Counted from the stretch's first letter, positions 39,405 to 49,428 are shown. The stretch is DNA of 64,000 nucleotides from an uncultured Neglectibacter sp. (GCA_947647615.1 CANSKS010000006.1:1-64000), one strand, 5' to 3'. Numbers and translations: made by a program. The notes: generated by a model not told the origin, from the sequence alone.

Positions 39405-40553
39405 ATGCGGAACAAAAAGGTAACAGACAAATTGAAACCCATCCTCTACCGTTTTCTGATCACCTATTCGCTGCTCACCTTGATCCCCATTCTCCTTTGG
39501 GGGCTTTTCCAAATCACCAATCCCACCCAGCCCGCAGAAAAAACCTCCGGCGCTTTTCAGGCCTCGGAGCAGAACACGGCGAAAGAAGAATCTTCTCTCC
39601 CACTCGAGGTCTCCCAGCCCCAAGAGTTTTTAGCCGGATTTTCCGCTCCCGGCAACCGGAGCTCCTCCCTTGAAACCGCTTCTCCGGCAAGTCCCGGTTT
39701 CGTCACCCTGTACGACACTGCTACCGAAGAGCTTCTCAAAGTACCGGAAAAGGAATTTCTTCCCGCCGCTTTAGCCTGTGAAATGGATGTTTCCGCCCCG
39801 GCGGAAGCATTAAAAGCGCAGGCCGTCGCCACCGCCACTCTATATCGATGGAAACAGGACCAGGAAGCTCAGGTAAAGGGGGCCGATTTTGCCTGCGACA
39901 GCGAAAACTGGCTGGTCTATGTTTCAAAAGAACAAATGCAGCAACGTTGGGGCGAAGATTTTTCCGGGTATTACAAACAGCTGGAAAGCATATGCCAAGA
40001 GGTTTCCGGCCAAATGCTAATTTGGGAGAATAAACCCATCTGCTCCGAATATTTTGCCATTTCACCCGGCGCAACGGAAGCCCCCCAAAACCTGGGACAG
40101 GCCGCTTTTCCCTATTTAAAGGCAGTGGCAAGCCCGGGAGACCTGTTTTTTGAGGGATTTTCCAGCACCGTTCATTTTTCTGCGGAAGAATTGGAAAAAC
40201 TCTTTTTGACGGCCTACCCGGAAATGAATTTTTCTTTCTCCCCTTCCCCGGAAGATTGGTTTCAATCTCAGGAAGTCACCCCTTCGGGGTATACCAAAAG
40301 ACTGGAATTGGGAGGAGTGTCCCTGAGTGGGGCAGATGTACGGGACGCACTTTCTTTAAGAAGCGCCTGCTTTACAGTTTCCTGGGAAGAAGACGCCTTC
40401 ACCTTTTCTGTAAAGGGATGGGGAAACGGCATAGGTATGAGCCAGGCGGGGGCTATATTTCTGGCGAAGCAAGGGGCAAACTACCGGGAAATTTTAGCCC
40501 ACTACTACCCGGGCGCAACACTCAGTCCCGAAAACCTGTTTTCTTCCTTTTAA
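39405..40553 (+). CDS. spoIID: SpoIID/LytB-domain protein (stage II sporulation protein D)
   Basis: EFLPAALACEMDVSAPAEALKAQAVATATLYRWK; C-terminal GWGNGIGMSQAGAIFLAKQGANYREILAHYYPGA. Confidence 0.9.
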   Translation: MRNKKVTDKLKPILYRFLITYSLLTLIPILLWGLFQITNPTQPAEKTSGAFQASEQNTAKEESSLPLEVSQPQEFLAGFSAPGNRSSSLETASPASPGFVTLYDTATEELLKVPEKEFLPAALACEMDVSAPAEALKAQAVATATLYRWKQDQEAQVKGADFACDSENWLVYVSKEQMQQRWGEDFSGYYKQLESICQEVSGQMLIWENKPICSEYFAISPGATEAPQNLGQAAFPYLKAVASPGDLFFEGFSSTVHFSAEELEKLFLTAYPEMNFSFSPSPEDWFQSQEVTPSGYTKRLELGGVSLSGADVRDALSLRSACFTVSWEEDAFTFSVKGWGNGIGMSQAGAIFLAKQGANYREILAHYYPGATLSPENLFSSF

Positions 40554-40769
40554 TTTTCTATGTCCATTTCCTAGAAAATCTCTTTTATTCCGACAAAGTT
40601 TATGTTATACTGAATTTATATTATACTTTTCTTACAGAACGGCGGCTATTTTGCCAAAAACAGCTTTGCTCCCCGGAAACGGAAATATCTGCCGATACGC
40701 TATTATAATATTCCAAGAGAAAATTTCGAAAAGGAAGGAGCGGAAGGGAGGTTTTACCCTTCAGCTGCC

Positions 40770-42665
40770 ATGGAACCTGCTATTGCCACAAACAAAATAA
40801 GCCAGAGCCTGTTATCTCGAAATGTGTACTGTGTATGCTTCCCTTTGCGGGACAGTCTGGATTTGCTTCGAGGTGAATTTTTTGCTGCCCGGAAAAAATT
40901 TTTCACCAACGGAAAAAGAACCGTGCGGGTGGGGCAAAAGGAAATTGTGAAAGGGTTCGAGGGGAAATTACAGGGAAAGCTGGGCCGCCATGTCCTTTAC
41001 TGGAAAAAGGTCGCCAACAAAATAGCATTGGAGGAGGCCTTTGACCAAAAGGGCGGCGCCATGCTGGTGTTCCGAGATTTCCGGGGCATTATCACCAGTC
41101 GAGTGTTTTTCGATAAAAACCAGGTCTGGCTAAAATCGGAATATTATGAGCCTTGGGATAACCATAACGCCAGGGTAATTTTCAAGCCCTGCGACGGATT
41201 TGACGGAGTGGAGCGTTTCGATTACGACAAAGAAAAAAAACGCTACCGCTCTACTCTTCTATACCCATCTTCTTATTTGCCCGGTACCGCAGAGCAAAGC
41301 CTCATTAACGCCAGGTTTGGGGAGGCCCAATTGGTTCTTTCCACCGAAGAAGGCGATTTTTGTTATTGCCCCAAGAAGGAAGCCGAAGAAAGGGCTGCTG
41401 CCTTGGAAGAGCTCCAAAACGGTTCTATTCTGCTCACCCCGGCTTGGGAGGTCAAAGAAGGTTCCATTGTCCAAGGGAAAGATACCGGTGAAACCCTGGA
41501 GTTAAGCCCTCTCGCTCCAGAAGAAGTCTCGGTTTCGTTTCCAAGCCTGGGGGAGTATGCCAAAATAACAGCTTCCACAGAGCCGGCGGAAGCAGGCCTA
41601 AAGGAGAACACAGAAACGAAAGAACCGAGAAAGCAAGAAGAAAAAGAGCCGGAAAAGAAAAAAGGCAAAGAGCGAGAAAAGGAGAAAAAAAGGGAAGAAC
41701 CCCACCGCAAGGAGACCACGGTTTTCTCTTTAAAGCGGACCTCAGAGCCTCCTTTGACAGACCCGGATACCAACACCATTTTGGAGGCGGCCCGTCGCCT
41801 GACGACTAGTCTGTCGCAGCCTGGAAAAACGGAGCCCCCTCCCCAAGCTTTCCCGGCGCCTCCCGAGTCTCCGGCGGAAGAGGTCCTTACAATTTTGGAA
41901 CGCATGGAAGGGCAATCCCCTCCCCAGGCTGCTTCCGCCGAGGAAAGCGCTTCCCCATCTGCGGACGTCCAAGAGCTCTTCGAGATGCTCCCCCAAGCCG
42001 GCGACGAACCTTTTGATTTTCCGGAATTGCCGGAAGAGGAGCTTCCTGGCGATTTCCAGGAGAATATTCCTCTCTCCCACACTGCCGGGCTTCAAGCCAC
42101 GCCCCCTCAGGAAAAGCTTTCCGGCAGAGGACGCGCCGAACAACCCAACGGGTTTACCACCTACGACGGCGAATATCGGGATGGGAAACGCCATGGGTTC
42201 GGTTCTTACTACTACGAAGACGGGGTTCTTTGCTATGCCGGCTTTTGGAAGGATGGCCAAAAAGATGGCATGGGTGTTTCCTTCCGCAATTCGGATCACG
42301 CCCTGCATATATCCCGCTGGGAACAGGGCAAGCCCCAAGGCTTTGCCGCCCTGTTTGACAAAGACGGTACCCTGCGTTACGGCGGCCGCATTGAAAACGG
42401 AAAGAAACAAGGGGCCGGCGTGACTTATTGCCAAGAAGACGGCACTCTGTTTGTAGGCAAATGGGAAAACGGCCAACCCACCGGGTATGGTTCCTCCTTT
42501 GACCAAGACGGGAACCTGCTGTACAGCGGCATGTGGAAAAACGGACGCCGCGACGGCAACGGTACGGAATTTGCCCCCAATGGAGAAATCATTTTTTCCG
42601 GCGAATGGAAAAACGGGAAATACCATAATGGCATCCTCTACAAAAAAACTGGTCACATAAAGTGA
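40770..42665 (+). CDS. MORN-repeat protein with uncharacterised N-terminal domain and Pro/Glu/Lys-rich linker
   Basis: C-terminal tandem repeats (YDGEYRDGKRHGFGSYYYEDG, YAGFWKDGQKDGMGVSF, FVGKWENGQPTGYGSSF, YSGMWKNGRRDGNGTEF, FSGEWKNGKYHNGILY). Confidence 0.85.
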   Translation: MEPAIATNKISQSLLSRNVYCVCFPLRDSLDLLRGEFFAARKKFFTNGKRTVRVGQKEIVKGFEGKLQGKLGRHVLYWKKVANKIALEEAFDQKGGAMLVFRDFRGIITSRVFFDKNQVWLKSEYYEPWDNHNARVIFKPCDGFDGVERFDYDKEKKRYRSTLLYPSSYLPGTAEQSLINARFGEAQLVLSTEEGDFCYCPKKEAEERAAALEELQNGSILLTPAWEVKEGSIVQGKDTGETLELSPLAPEEVSVSFPSLGEYAKITASTEPAEAGLKENTETKEPRKQEEKEPEKKKGKEREKEKKREEPHRKETTVFSLKRTSEPPLTDPDTNTILEAARRLTTSLSQPGKTEPPPQAFPAPPESPAEEVLTILERMEGQSPPQAASAEESASPSADVQELFEMLPQAGDEPFDFPELPEEELPGDFQENIPLSHTAGLQATPPQEKLSGRGRAEQPNGFTTYDGEYRDGKRHGFGSYYYEDGVLCYAGFWKDGQKDGMGVSFRNSDHALHISRWEQGKPQGFAALFDKDGTLRYGGRIENGKKQGAGVTYCQEDGTLFVGKWENGQPTGYGSSFDQDGNLLYSGMWKNGRRDGNGTEFAPNGEIIFSGEWKNGKYHNGILYKKTGHIK

Positions 42666-42695
42666 CAGGAACAGGAAACGGCTTTTTGAGCTTTC

Positions 42696-44033
42696 ATGGA
42701 GGGCTTTACGATGGAGTGGGTTGAACTTATCGATGTAGAGTATGGGGAATGTGTGGTACTGGGCGGAAAAAACCACAATATGCTTATGGTAGACTGCGGC
42801 AGCATGAACCAGAAGCTTCGGGATGGCGACCTGCCTATGGACCTGCTTTTCGGCCAGATCGCAGAGCGGTATGAAACCTTCCTCGACAGGTATTTCCTAC
42901 TCACCCATTACCACCGGGATCATCTTTGTGGGTTTAAAAAGATTTTGGAAGCCCGGCCCGGCTATTTTACCCGCATTTTTCTTCCCGCCACCCCTATGAC
43001 AGCCAGGGGCGTTCCCCTGCTGCTGGAATTCGCGCTGTTTGCTTTTCTGTTCCTTCCCCCTCAAACCGATTGCGCCCAGATCAACACCTCATGTGTGAAA
43101 ATATTCCAGTACCTGGAGCAAAAAGCCGGAGCCGACAGGATCTTTACCCTTTCCGCCGGAGATCTGTTTTCCTTTGATGGGGTGGATTACCGTGTCCTCT
43201 GGCCTCAAACGGAACGCTTTCCTTTCCCGCCGGAGCTTGTGGAAGCCCTGGAAAAACTAAACATACTGTTTTCCTCTCCCTTCCTTCCGGAAGCGGCTTC
43301 CAGGTTTCTTCGATTGAAAAAAGAATTTTTGAACCTTTATGTGACATGCTCCCGGGCTTTTTCTATTTCTGCCCGCGCTCTTCCGGATGTCCGGCGGCAA
43401 GCTCTCGTCCGGTTGGAAGATACTCTGCGGGAGCTGGAAGGCCTGCGGGAGGAGCTTTCCCTGTGCGCAAACGCCCACGACGCCCGGGAAATTTTGCAGG
43501 ATCCTTTGAACGCTGCCGCTTTTTCCGATTGCCTCAACGCCTCCTCCCTGGTATTTCACAACCTGCGGAAAAAGGAGGCTGGCCCGGAAGATATTCTAAT
43601 GACCGGTGATATTCCTCCGGAAATTTTAGAAAGCCTGCAAGACCAGCTTTACGACGGCTATTACATCTTAAAAGCACCCCACCACGGTACGGCTTCCGGG
43701 TGGAGCCCCATGTTTTCTGACATGAGTGCCGCTCATATCCTCATCAGCAATGGGGAATACCACGCCGGCGGTGCCATTGCCCAACCTTATATTGACCTGT
43801 CCAATTCTGTACGCCACTGCACCAGTTCTCGGGCCTGCAAATGGTTTTTTGCTTCGGAGGCCTGTTGTAACCGGCTCACCTATTGCTTTGATCAAACAAT
43901 AGGGCCAGGGCTTGTGCTCAAGTGCCCCGCTGTATGGCAGGGCACCGGAAAGGCCGGCTGCAAAATTCGGGTGATCACTCATGCCAAAGAACGTTCCTGC
44001 ATTTGTGAACCACAAACTAAATATTTTCAATAA
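42696..44033 (+). CDS. Metallo-beta-lactamase-fold protein with internal helical insertion
   Basis: LLTHYHRDHLCGF (HxHxDH-like), MLMVDCGS, DILMTGDI, LKAPHHGTASGW (ComEC-type). Start possibly 42711 (MEWVELIDV). Confidence 0.8.
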   Translation: MEGFTMEWVELIDVEYGECVVLGGKNHNMLMVDCGSMNQKLRDGDLPMDLLFGQIAERYETFLDRYFLLTHYHRDHLCGFKKILEARPGYFTRIFLPATPMTARGVPLLLEFALFAFLFLPPQTDCAQINTSCVKIFQYLEQKAGADRIFTLSAGDLFSFDGVDYRVLWPQTERFPFPPELVEALEKLNILFSSPFLPEAASRFLRLKKEFLNLYVTCSRAFSISARALPDVRRQALVRLEDTLRELEGLREELSLCANAHDAREILQDPLNAAAFSDCLNASSLVFHNLRKKEAGPEDILMTGDIPPEILESLQDQLYDGYYILKAPHHGTASGWSPMFSDMSAAHILISNGEYHAGGAIAQPYIDLSNSVRHCTSSRACKWFFASEACCNRLTYCFDQTIGPGLVLKCPAVWQGTGKAGCKIRVITHAKERSCICEPQTKYFQ

Positions 44034-44088
44034 TTCTATTCCCGTTCCCAAATAGGGGAACGGGAAGAACTATGGGAGGAAATAAAGA

Positions 44089-45849
44089 ATGGGATTCACC
44101 ACACGTTTAATCCTAATGGCAAAGCGCCATTGGGGCACTTTGCTTTTTGCCAGTCTTGGCATTATCGGGGCGGCGCTGCTGAACCTGGCTACCCCGGAAA
44201 TTGTACGCCGGTTAACCGCTTCTTTGGAGCAGCCCGGCGGGGTAGCCGTCAATTCCCTTATCTTTTTTGTGATCGTCCTGGTGGCGGCTTACCTGCTTCG
44301 GGCAATTTGCAGGTTTATCAGCCTGGCTATCAGCCACTTGGCAGCCTGGCGTTTTGTGCCGGAGCTTACTTTGACTGTTTACGACAAGCTTCAAAGCCTT
44401 TCTATGGGCTATTTCCAGGACAAGCAGACCGGGGAGCTCATGAGCCGCATGGTAAACGACACCCGGCAAATTGAGGTGTTGGTAGCCCATGCCCTGCCCG
44501 ACTTGGTCAGCAATGTGCTCATTGTGGTGAGCGTGGCTGTTATGCTGTTTTTCATCAACTGGCAGCTGGCCCTTTTAACCCTCATCCCCGTGCCTTTGGT
44601 GGTACTGGTGGGCGGCCAGTTTTCCAAACGGGTAGCTCCTCTGTTCCGGATTAACCAGCAGGTGTTAGGAGAGCTCAACGGCGTTTTGCAGGATAACCTT
44701 TCGGGTATGAAGGAGATTCAAACCTTCGGCCAGGAAAAAACCGAGCACGAAAAAATGGTGAAACGCTGCAAGCGGTATTCCGACGTAAACATCCGTGCCA
44801 ACTTTGCCAACGCTTTTTTTAACCCCGGCATTGAATTCCTCACCTCTTTGGGTACTGTGATCGTGGTTGGCATTGGGGGCTGGATGGCCTCCCAACAGGC
44901 CATGGCCGTTTCCGACGTAGTGGGCTTTTTGATGTATTTGAGCCTTTTTTACCAGCCATTGGCCATTCTGGCCCGGCTGGTGGAAGACGTGCAGATGGCT
45001 TATGCCAGCGCCGTGCGGGTTTTCGATATTTTGGATGCTGAATCCGGCGTAAAGGAAAGTCCCGAAGCCAAGGCGCTGGTTTCTTCCGGCGGCAGAGTCA
45101 GCTTTGAGCATGTGGCTTTCCGCTACCAAGAGGAGGAGCCCGTACTGGAGGATATCTGCTTTACTGCCGCCCCGGGGCAGATGCTGGCCATTGTAGGTCC
45201 CACCGGTGTGGGAAAATCTACGGTGATCGCCCTGCTGGAACGGTTTTACGACCCCACCTCCGGCAAGGTTACCATCGACGGCCAAGATATCAAAACCGTC
45301 ACTTTGGATTCTCTGCGCAGCCAGATTTCCCTGGTACCTCAAGATACCTTCCTGTTTAACGGCACCATTGCCCAGAACATCGCCTACGGTATGCCCGACG
45401 CCACCTTGGAACAGATTACCCAGGCTGCTTCCGCGGCCCGGGCCGACGGCTTTATTCGGGAAATGCCTCAAGGCTATAACACTGTGGTGGGTGAACGGGG
45501 CTTCCGGCTTTCCGGCGGCCAAAAGCAGCGCCTGGCTATTGCCAGAGCCGTGCTGCGGAAGACGCCCATTTTGGTGCTGGACGAAGCCACATCCGCGGTA
45601 GATACAGAAACCGAATGCGAGATACAAGCCGCCATTGAACAGCTTTCCGGCTCCCGTACCATCATCGTAATCGCTCACCGGCTTTCCACTGTTATGCGGG
45701 CCGACCAAATTCTGGTGCTCCATAACGGGAAGATCGCCGAACAGGGTACCCACGACGAGCTGTTGCAGCAGGACGGCATTTATGCAAAGCTTTGCCACGT
45801 TCAGCAGCTTCAGGAGCAAACTTTGCAATTCTTAGGCGGAAGCCTGTAA
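44089..45849 (+). CDS. ABC exporter (fused permease/ATPase)
   Basis: 6-TM domain; GPTGVGKSTVIALLERFYDP, LSGGQKQRLAIARAVLRKTPILVLDEATSAVD. Confidence 0.96.
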   Translation: MGFTTRLILMAKRHWGTLLFASLGIIGAALLNLATPEIVRRLTASLEQPGGVAVNSLIFFVIVLVAAYLLRAICRFISLAISHLAAWRFVPELTLTVYDKLQSLSMGYFQDKQTGELMSRMVNDTRQIEVLVAHALPDLVSNVLIVVSVAVMLFFINWQLALLTLIPVPLVVLVGGQFSKRVAPLFRINQQVLGELNGVLQDNLSGMKEIQTFGQEKTEHEKMVKRCKRYSDVNIRANFANAFFNPGIEFLTSLGTVIVVGIGGWMASQQAMAVSDVVGFLMYLSLFYQPLAILARLVEDVQMAYASAVRVFDILDAESGVKESPEAKALVSSGGRVSFEHVAFRYQEEEPVLEDICFTAAPGQMLAIVGPTGVGKSTVIALLERFYDPTSGKVTIDGQDIKTVTLDSLRSQISLVPQDTFLFNGTIAQNIAYGMPDATLEQITQAASAARADGFIREMPQGYNTVVGERGFRLSGGQKQRLAIARAVLRKTPILVLDEATSAVDTETECEIQAAIEQLSGSRTIIVIAHRLSTVMRADQILVLHNGKIAEQGTHDELLQQDGIYAKLCHVQQLQEQTLQFLGGSL

Positions 45850-45871
45850 AAAGCCTCACAAGGAGCACAAT

Positions 45872-47305
45872 TTGAACGAACATTTGCTGCAATCTCAATT
45901 GAGCGAATATGCAAATTCCATCACGCCCTTACACATGCCCGGGCACAAGCGAAAGGACGGGCCTGTTCCGGGACTCCCCTACGAATGGGATGTCACGGAG
46001 GTTCCGGGCACCGACGACCTCCACGACCCCCAAGGAATTTTGGCCCAGGCCATGGAACGCACCGCCCGCCTGTTCGGCGCAAAAAAGACCTGGTACCTGG
46101 TAAACGGGAGCACCGGCGGTTTACTTGCCTCTGTTCGGGCATTGGCGCCTTACGGCAGCCAGGTGATTGTGGCCAGGAACTGCCACAAGGCTGTTTATCA
46201 CGCTTTGGAGCTGGGGAACCTTACTGCTCATTGGCTGCTGCCTCCCCTTCTGGCAGGCTTTAACATTTACGGGGGCATTCCGGCCGCTTCGGTAGAAACG
46301 GCTTTAAAGCTTTGCCCAAAAGCCAAATGCGTCATTCTCACAAGTCCCACCTACGAAGGGGTTCTTTCCGATGTGGCTGCCATCGCCCGGCTCTGCCACC
46401 GGCAGGGGATCCCCCTGCTGGTGGATGAAGCTCACGGCGCCCACTTAGGCTTGTTTCCCGCCAGCGGTTTCCCGCCGGGAGCCCTGTCCCAGGGGGCGGA
46501 TGTGGTGGTGCAAAGCGCCCACAAAACCTTGCCCAGCCTCACCCAAACGGCTCTGCTCCATTGGAATTCCCAACTGGTGGCCTCGGAAGCTCTCTCCCGG
46601 CAGCTTTCCGTTTTCGAGACCAGTTCCCCTTCTTACCCCCTAATGGCCTCCTTAGACGGCTGTACCGGGCTTCTGCAAAACCGAGGGGAGGCCCTGTTTT
46701 CCGCTTGGGCCAGGGCTCTTGCCCGGTTCGACGAAAAAGCCAAAAAGCTTTGCCGCTTTCAGGTACTGTGCCACGGGAACGACGAACCGGCAAACCATCC
46801 CGGCCTGTTTGCCTACGACAAAAGCAAGCTGCTGGTGAACTGCCGCGGCATTGGAGCAACGGGAAACGCGGTAGCCGAAGCCCTGCGAAGCCGCTTCCTG
46901 TTTGAAACAGAAATGGCCCAGGGGCAAAACCTGCTGGCCATGACGGGCCTTTCCGACGGGCCCCAGCTTTTGGAAAACTTTGGGGAGGCACTGTTACAGT
47001 TGGAAAAAGAGGCTTTCCCCCACTTCGAGCAGGCCCTTCCCCTGCTTTTGCCAAAGCCGGGAAAAGCCTGCCTTTCCATTGCGGAGGCGCTGGCCCGCCC
47101 CCAAAAAGAAATTCCCCTTGCCACTGCCGCCGGGGAGGTTGCCGGGGAATATGTGTTCACCTACCCGCCCGGAGTGCCCCTGCTGGCCCCCGGGGAAACG
47201 GTAACCAAGGAATTTTTGGCTGCCGCAAAAGCCTTGGAGGCCCAGGGCAGCCGCCTGCGCTTTTCCCATGGCAAAGGCCGGGGATATCTGCGGGTTGTCA
47301 CTTGA
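45872..47305 (+). CDS. Orn/Lys/Arg decarboxylase family PLP enzyme
   Basis: TPLHMPGHKRKDG, DDLHDPQGILAQAMERTARLFGAKKTWYLVNGSTGG, LVDEAHGAHLG, VVQSAHKTLPSLTQTALLH; TTG start. Confidence 0.93.
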   Translation: MNEHLLQSQLSEYANSITPLHMPGHKRKDGPVPGLPYEWDVTEVPGTDDLHDPQGILAQAMERTARLFGAKKTWYLVNGSTGGLLASVRALAPYGSQVIVARNCHKAVYHALELGNLTAHWLLPPLLAGFNIYGGIPAASVETALKLCPKAKCVILTSPTYEGVLSDVAAIARLCHRQGIPLLVDEAHGAHLGLFPASGFPPGALSQGADVVVQSAHKTLPSLTQTALLHWNSQLVASEALSRQLSVFETSSPSYPLMASLDGCTGLLQNRGEALFSAWARALARFDEKAKKLCRFQVLCHGNDEPANHPGLFAYDKSKLLVNCRGIGATGNAVAEALRSRFLFETEMAQGQNLLAMTGLSDGPQLLENFGEALLQLEKEAFPHFEQALPLLLPKPGKACLSIAEALARPQKEIPLATAAGEVAGEYVFTYPPGVPLLAPGETVTKEFLAAAKALEAQGSRLRFSHGKGRGYLRVVT

Positions 47306-47330
47306 CACCTGCCTGAGATTCGTATATACT
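47302..47330 (+). promoter_or_regulatory. Sigma-A-like promoter of SCIFF precursor
   Basis: TTGACA - 17 nt - TATACT. Confidence 0.75.
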
Positions 47331-47363
47331 AAGGCTATTACAGTGACAAAGGAGGTATGTTTT

Positions 47364-47516
47364 ATGGAGCATATTAAAACATTAAATACGAGGGACCTGG
47401 CGGAAAGTGCCGTAAAGGGCGGCTGTGGGGAATGCCAAACCTCTTGCCAGAGCGCCTGTAAGACCAGCTGCGGCATTGCCAACCAGCAGTGCGAAAAGGC
47501 CGGCGAAAAAGAATAA
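47364..47516 (+). CDS. scfA: SCIFF ranthipeptide precursor (Six Cysteines in Forty-Five residues)
   Basis: MEHIKTLNTRDLAESAVKGGCGECQTSCQSACKTSCGIANQQCEKAGEKE; RBS aaaggaggt; followed by maturase. Confidence 0.95.
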   Translation: MEHIKTLNTRDLAESAVKGGCGECQTSCQSACKTSCGIANQQCEKAGEKE

Positions 47517-47650
47517 TTTGGCTAAAAGCCCCCTGTTCCCCTCCCTTCCGGAACCGCAGGGAAGCCTTTACGCTTGGCCGAGGCCGGAGTTCGATGGCAG
47601 GCTGCATAAAGCTTCCCAAAAGTATTTCCTGGTGGTGAATAAGGGCTTTG

Positions 47651-47686
47651 ATATGCCGGAACGTGAGTTTTTGCGTTCCGGCATAT
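47651..47686 (+). promoter_or_regulatory. Intercistronic hairpin between SCIFF precursor and maturase
   Basis: Perfect 13-bp stem ATATGCCGGAACG ... CGTTCCGGCATAT just before the maturase RBS. Confidence 0.8.
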
Positions 47687-47710
47687 TTCTTCTATGGAGG
47701 TTACAGATTT

Positions 47711-49096
47711 ATGATCCATCAATACCGCTTAAACGGTTATAACATTGTACTGGACATTGCCAGCGGAAGCGTCCACGTGGTAGATGAACCCGCCTACCAA
47801 GCCATTGCCCTGTTAGACCAGGGGCTTTCCAAAAAAGAGGTGAAAGACCGGCTTTTAGAAAGCAAGGTGGGAACAGAGGCGGAGCTTTCCGCCTGTTTGG
47901 AAGACATTGCGGAGCTCCAGGCCCAGGGCCAGCTGTTTTCGGAAGACACCTACGCAGGCAAGGCCTTTGACTATAAAAACAGGAGCACTGCCGTGAAAGC
48001 CCTATGCCTTCATGTTTCTCATGCCTGTAATTTAGACTGCGAATATTGCTTTGCCGCCCAAGGGAAATTCCATGGCCAACAAGCCCTCATGAGCTTTGAA
48101 ACGGGAAAACGGGCCCTGGACTTCCTGGTAGAAAACTCCCAAGGCCGCCGGAACCTGGAAGTGGACTTTTTTGGCGGGGAACCTCTGCTGAACTTTGAAG
48201 TTTGCAAGCAGCTGGTGGCCTATGCCAGGAGCATAGAACAGGAAAAAGGCAAAAACTTCCGCTTTACCCTTACCACCAACGGGGTTGGCATCACCGACGA
48301 AGTGATAGATTGGGCCAACCGGGAATGCCATAATGTGGTATTGAGCCTGGACGGCCGCCGGGAAGTAAACGACAGGTTCCGAAAAGACATTACCGGGAAA
48401 GGCAGCTACGACACCATTGTGCCAAAATTCCAGAAGTTCGTGGCCTCCCGGGGCGGAAAAAACTATTACATGCGGGGCACCTTTACCCATTACAATACCA
48501 ATTTCACCCAGGACCTGTTCCACATGGCGGACGATTTGGGCTTTACCGAGCTTTCCATGGAGCCGGTGGTGGCAAAGCCCGGGGATCCCTGCGCCCTGAC
48601 AAAAGAAGACCTCCCCACCCTGCTTTCGGAATATGAGCTTTTGGCCAAAGACATGATTCGCCGGGAAAAACTGGGAAAGCCCATCACCTTTTACCATTAC
48701 ATGCTGGACCTTTCCCATGGGCCCTGCATTTATAAAAGAATTTCCGGCTGCGGTTCCGGCACGGAGTATATGGCCGTCACCCCTTGGGGAGACCTGTACC
48801 CCTGCCACCAGTTTGTTGGAGAGGAACGCTTTAAGCTGGGAAACATTTGGGATGGCGTCACTAACACCTCTTTGCGGGATGAATTTAAGCTTTGCAATGT
48901 TTATGCCCGCCCTGCCTGCCAGGACTGCTGGGCAAAGCTCTATTGTTCCGGTGGCTGCGCCGCCAATGCCTTCCACGCCCAAGGGGACATCCATGGGATT
49001 TATGAATATGGCTGCGAGATTTTCCGCAAGCGCATGGAATGCGCTATTATGATAAAGGTGGCGGAGGCCATGGATCCTGAACTGGCAAAGGCATAA
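47711..49096 (+). CDS. scfB: Thioether cross-link-forming SCIFF peptide maturase (radical SAM/SPASM)
   Basis: SHACNLDCEYCFAAQG CxxxCxxC; DFFGGEPLLNFE; SPASM Cys-rich CNVYARPACQDCWAKLYCSGGCAANAF. Confidence 0.95.
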   Translation: MIHQYRLNGYNIVLDIASGSVHVVDEPAYQAIALLDQGLSKKEVKDRLLESKVGTEAELSACLEDIAELQAQGQLFSEDTYAGKAFDYKNRSTAVKALCLHVSHACNLDCEYCFAAQGKFHGQQALMSFETGKRALDFLVENSQGRRNLEVDFFGGEPLLNFEVCKQLVAYARSIEQEKGKNFRFTLTTNGVGITDEVIDWANRECHNVVLSLDGRREVNDRFRKDITGKGSYDTIVPKFQKFVASRGGKNYYMRGTFTHYNTNFTQDLFHMADDLGFTELSMEPVVAKPGDPCALTKEDLPTLLSEYELLAKDMIRREKLGKPITFYHYMLDLSHGPCIYKRISGCGSGTEYMAVTPWGDLYPCHQFVGEERFKLGNIWDGVTNTSLRDEFKLCNVYARPACQDCWAKLYCSGGCAANAFHAQGDIHGIYEYGCEIFRKRMECAIMIKVAEAMDPELAKA

Positions 49097-49197
49097 AAAA
49101 CACATTTCCTTTCTTGCTCTGTTTGGGGGCCTGCCTTAGGCTATGGCGGCATAGGCCAGCCAAAAGGGAAAAAACCATCCGCAAAGCCGGGCTTTTG

Positions 49198-49237
49198 AAA
49201 GTGCCGGATACTTTTTTAAGTATCCGGCACTTTTTGC
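49198..49237 (+). terminator. Terminator downstream of SCIFF maturase
   Basis: AAAGTGCCGGATACTT-TTTT-AAGTATCCGGCACTTTTT. Confidence 0.85.
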
Positions 49238-49313
49238 GTTTCCAGTGGGCTTTTTTCCAGTATTTTCGGGGGCCTTCCCCTGTTATTTCTAATATAAAGG
49301 CAAAAAATAAGAG

Positions 49314-49341
49314 AGTTTGGAAAAGTATACTTTTCCAAACT
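49314..49341. repeat. Perfect 28-nt palindrome, copy 1
   Basis: AGTTTGGAAAAGTATACTTTTCCAAACT, followed by GAGG. Confidence 0.9.
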
Positions 49342-49428
49342 GAGGGATTGGGGGGAAAATTTTTGCATTTTGCCCTTAACTTCTACCATATCTAGCCGAA
49401 ATAGCTTTTGAAGGCACAAGAGAAAAAG

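Noticed and set aside
41742-42776. 344 aa minus-strand ORF
   Set aside because: Antisense to the MORN-repeat region; periodicity reflects the repeats on the other strand.
44665-45828. 387 aa minus-strand ORF
   Set aside because: Antisense to the ABC exporter ATPase domain; no coherent protein motifs.
48032-49105. 357 aa minus-strand ORF
   Set aside because: Antisense shadow of the SCIFF maturase.
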